From Actinoallomurus bryophytorum (GTDB taxonomy: Bacteria; Actinomycetota; Actinomycetes; Streptosporangiales; Streptosporangiaceae), in the NCBI RefSeq assembly GCF_006716425.1, contig NZ_VFOZ01000001.1, forward strand, positions 620,001 to 684,000: DNA of 64,000 nucleotides. Reading direction: 5' to 3'. Each line of letters begins with the position of its first letter. Position 1 is the first letter of the stretch. Positions 7,566 through 15,499 of the stretch are shown piece by piece. The notes under the pieces are model-generated. The model searched no databases. It had not been told where the DNA came from and saw only the letters and a list, made by a program, of their open reading frames with translations. A program made the translations under genes and the position numbers.

Positions 7566-8885
7566 TCACCCCGTTCCCGAGGCCTTCTTGGCGTCGGAGA
7601 CCGCCTTGCTCCATCCGGAACCCGGCGAGAGCTTGCCCTGCGCGATGGCGCGGATGTCGGCCTCGACCGCCTGGCGTACCTCCTGGTTGTCGGCACCCAG
7701 GTAGACCGGCTTGAGGCTCGTCGCGGCCGGTCCGTAGATCTTTCCGACCGGCGCGTTGTTGAAGTACGGGTTGGAGAACGCCTTGACCGCGGCGTCGTTC
7801 AGCGCCTGCGGCGAGGACGGCAGGTTGTTGGCCGCCTTGAACGCCCCGATCTGACCCTGCGGGCTGGTCAGGAACTTCGCCAGGTCGGCCGCTTCCTTGG
7901 GGTGCTTGCTCTGCGAGGGCACCGCGAGCCAGGACCCACCCCAGCTACCGCCGCCGCCCGGAATCCCCGCGACGTCCCACTTGCCGCTCTGCCCGCTGCC
8001 GCCGAACTCCTTGATGAGCCCGAGCATCCAGGCCGGGCACGGCGCGGTCGCGAACGCGTCCTTCTTCAGCGCCTGGCTCCACTGGTCGGACAGGAACTGG
8101 ACACCGTTCGCCAGCCCGGCCTGCGACATCTTCACGGTCTCGTCCCAGGCCGCCTTCACGGCCGGGTTCGATTCCATGACGAACTTGTTGCTCTGGTCGA
8201 AGTAGGTCTGGTTGCTGCCCTTTCCGGCCTCCTGCATGAGGATCGTGTTGTAGTACGTCTCAGGGCTGTCGATGAACTTCGTGTCACCGCCGACCTTCCC
8301 GGTGAACTTCTTGCCGGTGGCGATGAAGTCGTCCCAGGTGGGCCACAGCTTGGTGACGGCATCCCGGTCGGTCGGCAGTCCTGCCTTCTTGAACAGGTCG
8401 CTCCGGTAGCACAGCCCGATGCTGCCGACGTCGGTGCCCAGGCCGATGAGCTTGGAACCGTCGGGGCTCATGCCGCCCTCCCACTTCCAGGGAATGAAAT
8501 TGCCCTGGAGCGAGGACGCGCCGTACTTCTTCAGGTCGACGAACTTGTCCGGCTGGGACTTGAACTTGACCATGATGCCCTCTTCGATGGCCACCACGTC
8601 GCCGGCGCCGGCGCCCGCCGCGATCCACTGCTGGAGTCGCGGCGTGTAGTCATCGAGCTTGGGCACATTGCGTTCATTGATCTTGATGTTCGGGTGCTGC
8701 GCCTCGTACTGCTTGTACAGGTCCTGGTAGCCGAAGGTGCCGAAGTCGTCGACGTTCAGCGTGATCTTCTGATCGGCCCCTCCGTCGCTTTTCGTGTCGT
8801 CCCCCGCGCATGCCGTTGCCGCCGCAAGCGTGGCGGACAGCATCATCGCCAGGGCTATCCGCCCGCGATGTCTGATGACCCTCAT
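7566..8885 (-). CDS. cebE: Cello-oligosaccharide-binding lipoprotein, CebE-type
   Basis: A 439-residue extracellular solute-binding protein (family 1). The signal peptide has a basic start, a hydrophobic core and a lipobox ending TACAG, so Cys 26 would be lipidated and hold the protein on the outer face of the membrane. The mature part has the family 1 pattern, including the VAGIPGGGGSWGGSWLAVPS segment and the KEAADLAKFLTSPQGQ helix. GAGAGGGG precedes the ATG. It is the first gene of the transporter operon, with the CebR operator about 70 nt upstream. Substrate assignment to cellobiose/cellotriose comes from the operator and the GH1 neighbour. Confidence 0.9.
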   Translation of the reverse strand: MRVIRHRGRIALAMMLSATLAAATACAGDDTKSDGGADQKITLNVDDFGTFGYQDLYKQYEAQHPNIKINERNVPKLDDYTPRLQQWIAAGAGAGDVVAIEEGIMVKFKSQPDKFVDLKKYGASSLQGNFIPWKWEGGMSPDGSKLIGLGTDVGSIGLCYRSDLFKKAGLPTDRDAVTKLWPTWDDFIATGKKFTGKVGGDTKFIDSPETYYNTILMQEAGKGSNQTYFDQSNKFVMESNPAVKAAWDETVKMSQAGLANGVQFLSDQWSQALKKDAFATAPCPAWMLGLIKEFGGSGQSGKWDVAGIPGGGGSWGGSWLAVPSQSKHPKEAADLAKFLTSPQGQIGAFKAANNLPSSPQALNDAAVKAFSNPYFNNAPVGKIYGPAATSLKPVYLGADNQEVRQAVEADIRAIAQGKLSPGSGWSKAVSDAKKASGTG

Positions 8886-8955
8886 GACGAACCCCTCTCA
8901 GGTCGTCTCCAATAGCCGGGTTCATGGCCGCCGGGCTCCGCGGGCCCGGCGCCCG

Positions 8956-8969
8956 TGGGAGCGCTCCCA
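8956..8969. promoter_or_regulatory. CebR operator TGGGAGCGCTCCCA
   Basis: A perfect 14-bp palindrome, extended to 16 bp by flanking G and C. It is identical to the CebR box described for streptomycete cebEFG promoters. It lies 71 nt before cebE, downstream of a TTGACA -35-like box, where a bound repressor would block the promoter. Confidence 0.93.
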
Positions 8970-8996
8970 CGCAGCGAAGCCGTGTGAGGTATCAGG

Positions 8997-9002
8997 TGTC
9001 AA
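8997..9002 (-). promoter_or_regulatory. Candidate -35 box of the cebEFG promoter
   Basis: TTGACA on the minus strand, 28 nt before the CebR palindrome. No matching -10 consensus is evident, as is common in actinomycetes. The spacing would place the -10 and start site at or next to the operator. Confidence 0.4.
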
Positions 9003-9073
9003 GTGTTCGAAACCGCTTCGTTACACGATGGCCACATCGCCCTGGCGTTCCGGGCACATGACACGCTCGGGGC

Positions 9074-9493
9074 ATGAGGCTGACGGAGGAGGCCGCCCGC
9101 GAGCGCCTGACCTCGGCAACCGTCCTCCGGCTGGCGTCCACGGACGCGGCCGGCCGGCCGCATCTGGTCGTGGTGACCTTCGCGATCGAGGGCGATCACA
9201 TCTTCACGGCGGTCGACGCCAAACCGAAGCGCACGCGTGACCTGAAACGTCTCCGCAACATCCGCGCCGACCCGCGCGTGGCCGTCCTGGCCGACCACTA
9301 CGAGGACGACTGGACCCACCTGTGGTGGGTACGCGCCGACGCGACCGCCGAGATCATCGAGGACCCGGCCGCGATGGCACGGCCCATCTCGCTGCTCCGC
9401 GAGCGCTACCGCCAGTACCGCGAGACACCGCCGGAGGGGCCGGTCATCGCCCTCACGGTCGAACGCTGGACCGGCTGGGCGTACGAGGGCTAG
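9074..9493 (+). CDS. PPOX-class F420-dependent oxidoreductase
   Basis: A 139-residue split-barrel protein of the pyridoxamine-phosphate-oxidase-like fold, resembling the TIGR03668 group of F420-binding oxidoreductases. The start EEAARERLTSATVLRLASTDAAGRPH without its ends, the KPKRTRDLKRLRNIRADPRVAVLADHY cofactor-side stretch (about 52-78) and the final ERWTGWAYEG are typical. Full family length. It shares its upstream region with cebE (divergent). The stop overlaps the convergent HAD gene by 4 nt. The substrate is unknown. Confidence 0.85.
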   Translation: MRLTEEAARERLTSATVLRLASTDAAGRPHLVVVTFAIEGDHIFTAVDAKPKRTRDLKRLRNIRADPRVAVLADHYEDDWTHLWWVRADATAEIIEDPAAMARPISLLRERYRQYRETPPEGPVIALTVERWTGWAYEG

Positions 9494-10086
9494 ACCGCCA
9501 GCAGCGCGCGGACCTGGCCGGGGTCGCGGAACACCTCGGCCCGCATCCCGGCCTCGCGTGCGGCGAGCACGTTGGCCTCGTTGTCGTCGATGAACAGGCA
9601 GTCCTGCGGCTCGACGCCGAGGCGGCCGGCCACGATCTCGTACGCCTCGCGGTCCGGCTTGGCCACGCCGGTCTCACACGAGTAGGCCAGCACCTTGAAG
9701 TGCGCGAGCCACGCGCCGTGGCGTGCCTCGAAGATCGGCACCAGGTCGGCGACGATGTTGGAGAGCAGGCCGAGCGTGCGTCCGCCGGCGGCCAGCTCGC
9801 CGACCAGTTCGACCATTGCCGGGTCCATGTTGGTCCAGCTGTCCATGTCGGCCTCCACCAGCCGCCGGACCGTAGCGTCGTCGAACCGCACGTCAAGCCG
9901 GCCCGCCACCGCGGCCCAGTAGTCCGTCGCGGACTGCCCGGCGTCGTACGGCTTGCGCAGCGCCCAGTAGGCCTCCCAGAACGGCCCCGCGTCCACGCCG
10001 GCGATCAGCTCGATCCTGGCGACGTCCTCGGGCTTCTGGGTCGACGCGATGACGCCGAACAGGTCGAACACGATCGCGCGCGGCAT
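9490..10086 (-). CDS. HAD-superfamily hydrolase
   Basis: A 198-residue HAD subfamily IA phosphatase-like protein. Seen: motif I FDLFGV with nucleophile Asp 8, motif II LLSN in LGLLSNIVADL, motif III Lys in TGVAKPDREAY and motif IV FIDDNEANV. In motif I the usual second Asp is Phe 10. This is seen in epoxide-hydrolase-like HAD relatives and could weaken phosphatase chemistry. The start is ATG 10086 with GAAGGGA upstream. The stop codons of this gene and the PPOX gene interlock within four bases. Confidence 0.85.
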   Translation of the reverse strand: MPRAIVFDLFGVIASTQKPEDVARIELIAGVDAGPFWEAYWALRKPYDAGQSATDYWAAVAGRLDVRFDDATVRRLVEADMDSWTNMDPAMVELVGELAAGGRTLGLLSNIVADLVPIFEARHGAWLAHFKVLAYSCETGVAKPDREAYEIVAGRLGVEPQDCLFIDDNEANVLAAREAGMRAEVFRDPGQVRALLAV

Positions 10087-10188
10087 GGGTTCCCTTCGGG
10101 CGAAGCGGTCGGCGGGGCCGGGACGAGCGTACAAGCAGGGCGTACGACGCCGGCCGGGCGCCGCTGATGATCCGCGACCCTGGAGCGA

Positions 10189-10240
10189 AACGATTGCGTA
10201 CTCTTCCGCGGATCACGCTAGTGTACGGAACGGTTTCGTT
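10189..10240. promoter_or_regulatory. Two AACG-N4-CGTW sites before a TetR gene
   Basis: AACGATTGCGTA (10189-10200) and AACGGTTTCGTT (10229-10240) are related short palindromes 40 bp apart, centre to centre. The second ends 14 nt before the TetR start. Such paired sites fit autoregulation by the downstream TetR protein (inference). Confidence 0.45.
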
Positions 10241-10254
10241 TCGATGGAGGAGAC

Positions 10255-10851
10255 ATGACACCGACGACAACGCGTGGGCGCGGCGAGGAACGGGAGGACG
10301 CGATCCTGCTGGCCACGCTCGCGCTGCTGGCCGAGGTCGGCTACGACCAGGTGACCATGGACGCGGTGGCCAAGCGCGCCGGCGCCAGCAAGGCCACGAT
10401 CTACCGCAGGTGGCAGGGCAAGGCCGAACTCGTCGTCACGGCCGTCAAACGGCACGCGGGAAGTCCGGTGATGACGCCGCCCGACACCGGGAACCTGCGT
10501 CAGGATCTGCTGGCCGTGCTGGGTGTGATGCGGTCCAGTCTCACCGGGCAGGACGCCGCGCTCATCCTCGGCCTCATGATCGCGATGCGCCGCGATCCCG
10601 AACTCGCCCGCACGGTGCGCGGACAGGTCGTCGACGACAAACGTGAGGTGTTCGGCGCGGTCATCGCCCGTGCCGTCGCGCGCGGCGACCTTCCGGCGAC
10701 GGTCGACCACGCGCTGTTCGTGGAGATCAGCTCGGCGATGTTGTTCTCCCGCCTTTTCGTCACGGGTGAGCCACTCGACGACGCCTTTGTTCATCACCTC
10801 ACCGACGACGTACTCCTTCCCCTCCTGGACCACCAGTCGGGCCGACGATAA
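10255..10851 (+). CDS. TetR-family regulator
   Basis: A 198-residue TetR/AcrR regulator. The N-terminal DNA-binding domain (about 12-58) contains VTMDAVAKRAGASKATIYRRW. The C-terminal part matches the TetR_C_11/C_33-type ligand domain (ALILGLMIAMRRDPELARTV). GGAGG before ATG 10255 gives a clear start. Two operator-like sites lie just upstream, suggesting autoregulation. The small membrane protein gene 10 nt downstream is the likely regulated partner. Confidence 0.88.
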   Translation: MTPTTTRGRGEEREDAILLATLALLAEVGYDQVTMDAVAKRAGASKATIYRRWQGKAELVVTAVKRHAGSPVMTPPDTGNLRQDLLAVLGVMRSSLTGQDAALILGLMIAMRRDPELARTVRGQVVDDKREVFGAVIARAVARGDLPATVDHALFVEISSAMLFSRLFVTGEPLDDAFVHHLTDDVLLPLLDHQSGRR

Positions 10852-10861
10852 GGATCCGCAC

Positions 10862-11155
10862 ATGTGGCAGACCATCGCCCTCAGTCTCATCGGCGGAGTG
10901 AGCGCCGGGAACGCCTTCCCTCATTTCGCGCGAGGCATCACCAAGAAGTCCTATCCGAACCTGCTGGGTAACGGGCCGGTGTCCAACCTGATCGCCGGAT
11001 GGAGCGGGCTCGTCCTGGCCGCGCTGTTCCTTCACTGGGCGCACCCCGGCCGGCATCCCGGCTGGTCCTTCGGCGCCGCCGCCCTGGGCGTCCTGCTCAT
11101 CGGCCTGTTCCACGCCGGCCCGGGGGCCTTCGGACGACGAGCCGCACCGGAGTAG
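10862..11155 (+). CDS. Small membrane protein of unknown function
   Basis: A 97-residue protein with a hydrophobic start (IALSLIGGVSAGNAFPHF), a central helix (LIAGWSGLVLAALFLHWA) and a third (FGAAALGVLLIGLFHAG). An Asn/Pro/His segment, NAFPHFARGITKKSYPN, follows the first helix. I do not recognise the family. It starts 10 nt after the TetR gene, so the two are likely one transcript and the regulator may control this protein. Confidence 0.75.
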   Translation: MWQTIALSLIGGVSAGNAFPHFARGITKKSYPNLLGNGPVSNLIAGWSGLVLAALFLHWAHPGRHPGWSFGAAALGVLLIGLFHAGPGAFGRRAAPE

Positions 11156-11244
11156 GACACGCGGCCTGTCCAGGTGGGCTCTGACAGGCGTGGGTTGTCC
11201 AGAGACTTGAGCAAGCGATTGGGTGACCGCGTCATAATGTCAGG

Positions 11245-11913
11245 GTGACGACCACGGGCAAGGACAAGGGACCGCACCGAGCCGGTGCCCGCGCCGCTGG
11301 AGGCGCCCGGCGTCGCGGCAGAGGATCGACGGTGTTCGCCTCGGAGCGCCGTGAGCACCTGGTGCGCCTCGCGGCCGAGCTCTTCGCCGAAAAGGGCTAC
11401 CAGGCCACGACGGTCCGCAACATCGCGGACGAGGCGGGCATCCTGTCGGGAAGTCTCTACCACCACTTCGACTCCAAGGAGTCGATCGTGGACGAGATCC
11501 TCTCCGCCTTCTTCGACGAGCTGACCGCCACCAACCAGGCCGCCCTCGAACGCGGCGGCGACCCGCGTACGATCCTGGCCGCGCTCGTGAGCAACTGCTT
11601 CGGCACGCTGGTACCCCACCGCGCCGCCATCATGGTCATGCAGAACGACTGGAACTACCTGCGGCAGTTCGACCGCTTCGACTACCTGACCCGGTCGGAG
11701 GAGAAGGCCGAGCGCATGTGGATGGGCCAGATCAGCAAGGGACAGGAGATCGGGCTGTTCCGCGACGACATCGACGCCCGGCTGACCTACCGGATGATCC
11801 GCGACACGATCTGGGTGGCCGTCCGGTGGTTCAGGCCGGGTGGCCGGCTCGACGCCCAGGGTCTCGCCGACCACTACATCAAGGTCCTCTTCGACGGCAT
11901 CGCCGTGCACTGA
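11245..11913 (+). CDS. TetR-family regulator, KstR2-like
   Basis: A 222-residue TetR regulator whose core (AAELFAEKGYQATTVRNIAD, then GILSGSLYHHFDSKESIVDEI, and a C-terminal YRMIRDTIWVAVRWFRPGG) closely follows the KstR2 pattern. KstR2 represses late steroid-ring catabolism in mycobacteria and rhodococci. No steroid genes lie beside it, so the regulated set is unknown. The basic 28-residue N-terminal tail depends on GTG 11245; GTG 11332, with AGAGGA upstream, may be the real start. It ends 1 nt from the convergent MMPL gene. Confidence 0.85.
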   Translation: MTTTGKDKGPHRAGARAAGGARRRGRGSTVFASERREHLVRLAAELFAEKGYQATTVRNIADEAGILSGSLYHHFDSKESIVDEILSAFFDELTATNQAALERGGDPRTILAALVSNCFGTLVPHRAAIMVMQNDWNYLRQFDRFDYLTRSEEKAERMWMGQISKGQEIGLFRDDIDARLTYRMIRDTIWVAVRWFRPGGRLDAQGLADHYIKVLFDGIAVH

Positions 11914-11914
11914 C

Positions 11915-14059
11915 TCAGCCGGCCGGCTCCTCCACCCGGCCGGGCAGCGGTGCCGTGGCCGCGGGCGGCTCGGCGACGGGCAGGATGCGGGCGAGCCAGC
12001 CGGGCAGCCACCAGTTGGCGCGGCCGAGCAGCTCCATGACGGCGGGCACGAGCACCATCCGCACGATCGTCGCGTCGATCAGCACCGCGACTCCCAGGCC
12101 AAGCCCGACCTGCTTGACGTCGATCTGACCGACGAGCAGGACCGACAGGAACACGCACACCATGATCGCGGCCGCCGCGGTGATGACACGTGCGGTACGC
12201 GCCAGGCCGCGGGTCACCGCCACCCGCGTCTCCGCGCCGAGGTCGTACTCCTCACGGATCCGGGAGATCAGGAAGACCTCGTAGTCGGTGGAGAGCCCGA
12301 ACAGGATCGGGAACATGAACAGCGGCACCCACGCGGTCACCGGCATGCCGACCGGGAAGCCGAGCTGGCGCCCGAGCCAGCCCCACTGCACGATCGCGGT
12401 GAGCACGCCGTAGGCACTGGCGATGGACAGGAGGTTCATCACCGCCGCCTTCACCGCGATGGCGACCGAGCGGACGAACACGAGCAGCAGGAGCAGTGAC
12501 AGGCCCACGACGACGGCGATCAGGTACGGCAGCCGCGAGGTCACCGAGTCGGAGAAGTCGATCGTGCCGGCGTTCGCGCCGCCGATCAGCACCTGCGCGT
12601 TCCCGGCCGCCCGTGGCACGACGGTGTCGCGTAGCCGGTGCACGAGCGCGGGTGTGGCGACGTCCTCCAGCCCGGTCTTCGGATAGGCGATGAACAGGGA
12701 CGCGGCACCGTCCTGGCTGGTCCGCACCGGTGTCACGGACGCGACGCCGGGAGTGCGCCCGACCGCCGCCGCGACCGCGCTCGCGCCGTCGGCCGACGTC
12801 GAGACCCCGATCAGCGGCGCGTCGTAGCCGGGGCCGAAGCCGTCGGTGAGGATGCGGTGCGAGGTGTAGCTGCTGGTGTCGTGCGGCTGGGTGCTGGAGT
12901 CGTTGAAGCTCAACCGCATCGACAGGGCGGGGACGGCGAGCACGAGCAGGAGCACCCCGGCCGCGGTACCCGCGATGACCGGGCGCCGCTGGATCAGTCC
13001 GGCCCAGCGTTCTGACAGCGGCGCGCGTCCGGACCGGCGTGCCAGCAGCGGCAGCTTGAACCGGTCGATGCGCCGGCCGGTGAAGCCGAGCAGCGCGGGC
13101 AGCAGCGTGACCGCGGCGATCATGGTCATCAGCACGGTGACCGACGCCGCGACGGCGATCGAGCTGAGCAGCCGCTGCTGCATGACGAGCAGTCCAAGGA
13201 GCGCGAGGACCACGGTCGTCCCGGCGAACAGCACCGACCGGCCCGCGGTCACGATGGCCATGCCGGTGGCCTTTTCGGGATCGGCGCCGCCGTCGAGGGC
13301 CTCGCGATAGCGGGTGACGATGAACAGCGCGTAGTCGACGCCGACGCCGAGGCCGATGAGACCGGCCACGATGGGGCTGAACGACGGGGCGGGCAGCACG
13401 TGACCGAGGATCGAGATGCCGGCCAGCCCGGTGCCGATGCCGAAGATCGCGGTGACGATCGGCAGGCCCATCGCGAGCAGCGAGCCGAACGCGATCAGCA
13501 GCACGATCACGGCCGCGAGCAGGCCGATCCCCTCGGTCGGCCCGCCCCCGGGCGTCTCCGCGTCGGTGACCGTGGCGCCGCCGAGGGCGAGTGTCAGGCC
13601 GTTCCCGGACGCGTCGCGCACATCGGAGATCATCTTCACCACGCCGGCCTTCGGCACGTCGGCCGAGACCCGGTCGAGCTGGACCGGGGCGAACGCGGTA
13701 TGCCGGTCGGGCGAGATCTGCTCCGGCGCCTGGTACGGCGAGGTCACGGAGGCGACGTGCGGGGCGTGGGCGAGCGCGGTGAGAACCCGCTCCACGCGAG
13801 GCCGGACGGCCGTGACGTCGCCGTCCGCGTGGATGGCCAGCGTGAGGGTGTCGCCGTTCTGCTGCGGGAAGTGCTCCTTGATCAGGTTCTGGGCACGTGC
13901 GGACTCGGTGTCGCCACCGGCGAAGCTGTTGTCGGCCGGAGCCGAAAAACCGAAGCCGACCGCCATCACGGCCACGGCGCCGACGATCCAGAACAGCAGG
14001 ACCCGGCGGCGTCGGCGGTAACAGAATCGGGCCAGCCGTACGAGCGGGCCTTCGTGCAC
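11915..14059 (-). CDS. MMPL-family (RND) transporter
   Basis: A 714-residue MmpL-like membrane transporter, usually 11-12 helices in two RND halves. Seen: first helix after RRRRVLLFW, outer domain with ADNSFAGGDTESARAQNLI, the GLGVGVDYALFIVTRYRE segment with the proton-relay Asp-Tyr and its second-half partner FGLSTDYEVFLISRIREEYD, and a C-terminal PAVMELLGRANWWLPGWL. GTG 14059 is chosen because GAGG lies 8 nt upstream; GTG 14068 overlaps that site. By family it exports lipids or small hydrophobic molecules. It is convergent with the KstR2-like gene and downstream of the Dabb gene on the same strand. Confidence 0.92.
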   Translation of the reverse strand: MHEGPLVRLARFCYRRRRRVLLFWIVGAVAVMAVGFGFSAPADNSFAGGDTESARAQNLIKEHFPQQNGDTLTLAIHADGDVTAVRPRVERVLTALAHAPHVASVTSPYQAPEQISPDRHTAFAPVQLDRVSADVPKAGVVKMISDVRDASGNGLTLALGGATVTDAETPGGGPTEGIGLLAAVIVLLIAFGSLLAMGLPIVTAIFGIGTGLAGISILGHVLPAPSFSPIVAGLIGLGVGVDYALFIVTRYREALDGGADPEKATGMAIVTAGRSVLFAGTTVVLALLGLLVMQQRLLSSIAVAASVTVLMTMIAAVTLLPALLGFTGRRIDRFKLPLLARRSGRAPLSERWAGLIQRRPVIAGTAAGVLLLVLAVPALSMRLSFNDSSTQPHDTSSYTSHRILTDGFGPGYDAPLIGVSTSADGASAVAAAVGRTPGVASVTPVRTSQDGAASLFIAYPKTGLEDVATPALVHRLRDTVVPRAAGNAQVLIGGANAGTIDFSDSVTSRLPYLIAVVVGLSLLLLLVFVRSVAIAVKAAVMNLLSIASAYGVLTAIVQWGWLGRQLGFPVGMPVTAWVPLFMFPILFGLSTDYEVFLISRIREEYDLGAETRVAVTRGLARTARVITAAAAIMVCVFLSVLLVGQIDVKQVGLGLGVAVLIDATIVRMVLVPAVMELLGRANWWLPGWLARILPVAEPPAATAPLPGRVEEPAG

Positions 14060-14174
14060 AGGAATCACCTCGAATAATTCGCGTGCCCAAAGAGTCCCGG
14101 TCGCGGCCCGCCGCGGGCGTCATGCTCGCGATGACACTTCGGCGGCCACGTACGCCGTGAGATGTATGCGGCGC

Positions 14175-14474
14175 CTACAGCGCGTACTGCACCGCGCGTC
14201 GTTCGGCGACGATCGGCGTGACGCACTCGTCGATGATCTTCCGGTGCGTCGGGTGGTCGCGGTAGACGAGGTACGCGTCACGGTCCGCGAAGTCGGCCAC
14301 CACGGCGAAGTCGAAGTTGCCGTCGTTGACGCCGGCATCGCCGCCGATGGCGTAGGCACGAAGCTCGGGTATCACCCCGGGCAGCTCGTTGAGCCGGTCC
14401 TCGAGGGTCCTCTTCTGCTCCGCGGTCGCGTCCTCACGCCACTGGAACAGCGCTATGTGCCGGAACCCTGACAT
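14175..14474 (-). CDS. Dabb-domain stress-responsive protein
   Basis: A 99-residue dimeric alpha/beta-barrel (Dabb) protein: start FRHIALFQWREDATAEQ, central GVNDGNFDFAVVADFADRDAYLVYRDHP and a C-terminal beta-strand. Dabb dimers bind small hydrophobic ligands; some are cyclases, many are uncharacterised. The start ATG 14474 has GAGGAGG just upstream. It lies 115 nt before the MMPL gene on the same strand, so a shared transcript is possible. Confidence 0.85.
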   Translation of the reverse strand: MSGFRHIALFQWREDATAEQKRTLEDRLNELPGVIPELRAYAIGGDAGVNDGNFDFAVVADFADRDAYLVYRDHPTHRKIIDECVTPIVAERRAVQYAL

Positions 14475-14827
14475 CGCTTCCTCCTCGCGTTCAATGCCTC
14501 TGGACGACCTTACGGAGTCCGTCGGACAGAGAAAGGGAGCGGCCGGTGACAACCTGACCGCTCCCTGTTTGCCAAGTCCTTCAGGACCAGGACACTCCGT
14601 CCATTACGCCTTCCTCTCCCCGCATGTCCTCAGTGACCCCGCTCCCCAGATGCGGTGATCTCCCACCGAGGCTAGAAGCTCGGCGGCCAACTTGAAATAC
14701 GTCTTTTGACCTATTTTGACCCAAGCACTACGTGCATTTACTATTTCACTCACGGTCACGGACGCTCTTGGTCAGCCGTCACCCGCACGGATAGCCATCG
14801 GCACGGTTCCCGATAGCGTGATCACCT
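14475..14827. other. Divergent spacer between Dabb and endonuclease V genes
   Basis: 353 bp without a gene. It contains the hairpin at 14535-14565 and an AT-richer stretch near 14690-14760 (TTTGACC and TATTTTGACC repeats, ATTTACTATTTCAC) that probably carries promoters in both directions. Confidence 0.6.
14535..14565. terminator. Hairpin with 8-bp stem
   Basis: GGGAGCGG (14535-14542) pairs with CCGCTCCC (14558-14565), with TGTTT after it on the plus strand and TTTCTC after it on the minus strand. It is in the upstream region of the Dabb gene, so a leader attenuator for that gene is as likely as a bidirectional terminator. Confidence 0.5.
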
Positions 14828-15499
14828 GTGAAGGTAGTGGATCTGCACCCCTGGCCGGCGACGGCCGAGGAGGCGACGGCGATCCAGGACACACTGCGTC
14901 CCCTCGCCGATCTGACCTCGCCGGGACCCCCGACCCTACGCACGGTGGCGGGCCTCGACGTGGCCTACGCCGATGACCGGCTGGCCGCCGCGGTGGTCGT
15001 GCTGGACGCGGACAGCCTCGACGTCGTCGAGGAGGCCACGGTCCTCGACCGGCCTGCCTTCCCCTACATCCCCGGGCTGTTCGCGTTCCGTGAGCTGCCT
15101 GCTCTGGTGGGGGCCCTGCGCGAGCTCACGGTCACCCCCGACCTCCTGGTCTGCGACGGTCACGGACTGGCGCACCCGAAGAGGTTCGGCCTCGCCTGCC
15201 ATCTCGGCGTGCTGACCGGGCTGCCCGCGATCGGCGTCGGCAAGACCCGGCTCGTCGGCTCCTACGACGAGCCCGCCACCGACCGCGGCGCCTGGAGCGC
15301 GCTCAGCGACGGCGGCCAGGTCGTCGGGCGCGCGCTGCGCACGCAGACGGGCGTACGGCCGGTGTTCGTCTCGGTGGGACACCGTGCCGACCTGGAGGCG
15401 GCCTGCGCCCTGACGCTGCGGCTCGCGCCGCGCTACCGCCTGCCGGAGACCACCCGCCTGGCCGACCGCCTGTCCCGGCGGACCCTCACAGGTTGTTGA
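14828..15499 (+). CDS. nfi: Endonuclease V (deoxyinosine 3'-endonuclease)
   Basis: A 223-residue endonuclease V, which nicks DNA near deoxyinosine from adenine deamination. All signature parts are present: GLDVAY with Asp 44, YIPGLFAFRE (80-89) with the wedge Tyr-Ile-Pro-Gly and Glu 89, DGHG with Asp 110, HPKRFGLACHLG with His 116 and GVGKTRL with Lys 139. The start is GTG 14828. Its 3' end overlaps the convergent penicillin-binding protein gene by 14 nt. Confidence 0.93.
   Translation: MKVVDLHPWPATAEEATAIQDTLRPLADLTSPGPPTLRTVAGLDVAYADDRLAAAVVVLDADSLDVVEEATVLDRPAFPYIPGLFAFRELPALVGALRELTVTPDLLVCDGHGLAHPKRFGLACHLGVLTGLPAIGVGKTRLVGSYDEPATDRGAWSALSDGGQVVGRALRTQTGVRPVFVSVGHRADLEAACALTLRLAPRYRLPETTRLADRLSRRTLTGC

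Noticed and set aside
12252-14123. 623-codon minus-strand frame across the MMPL gene
   Set aside because: Shadow of the MMPL gene in a different frame, made mostly of Arg/Pro/Gly, typical of off-frame high-GC sequence.
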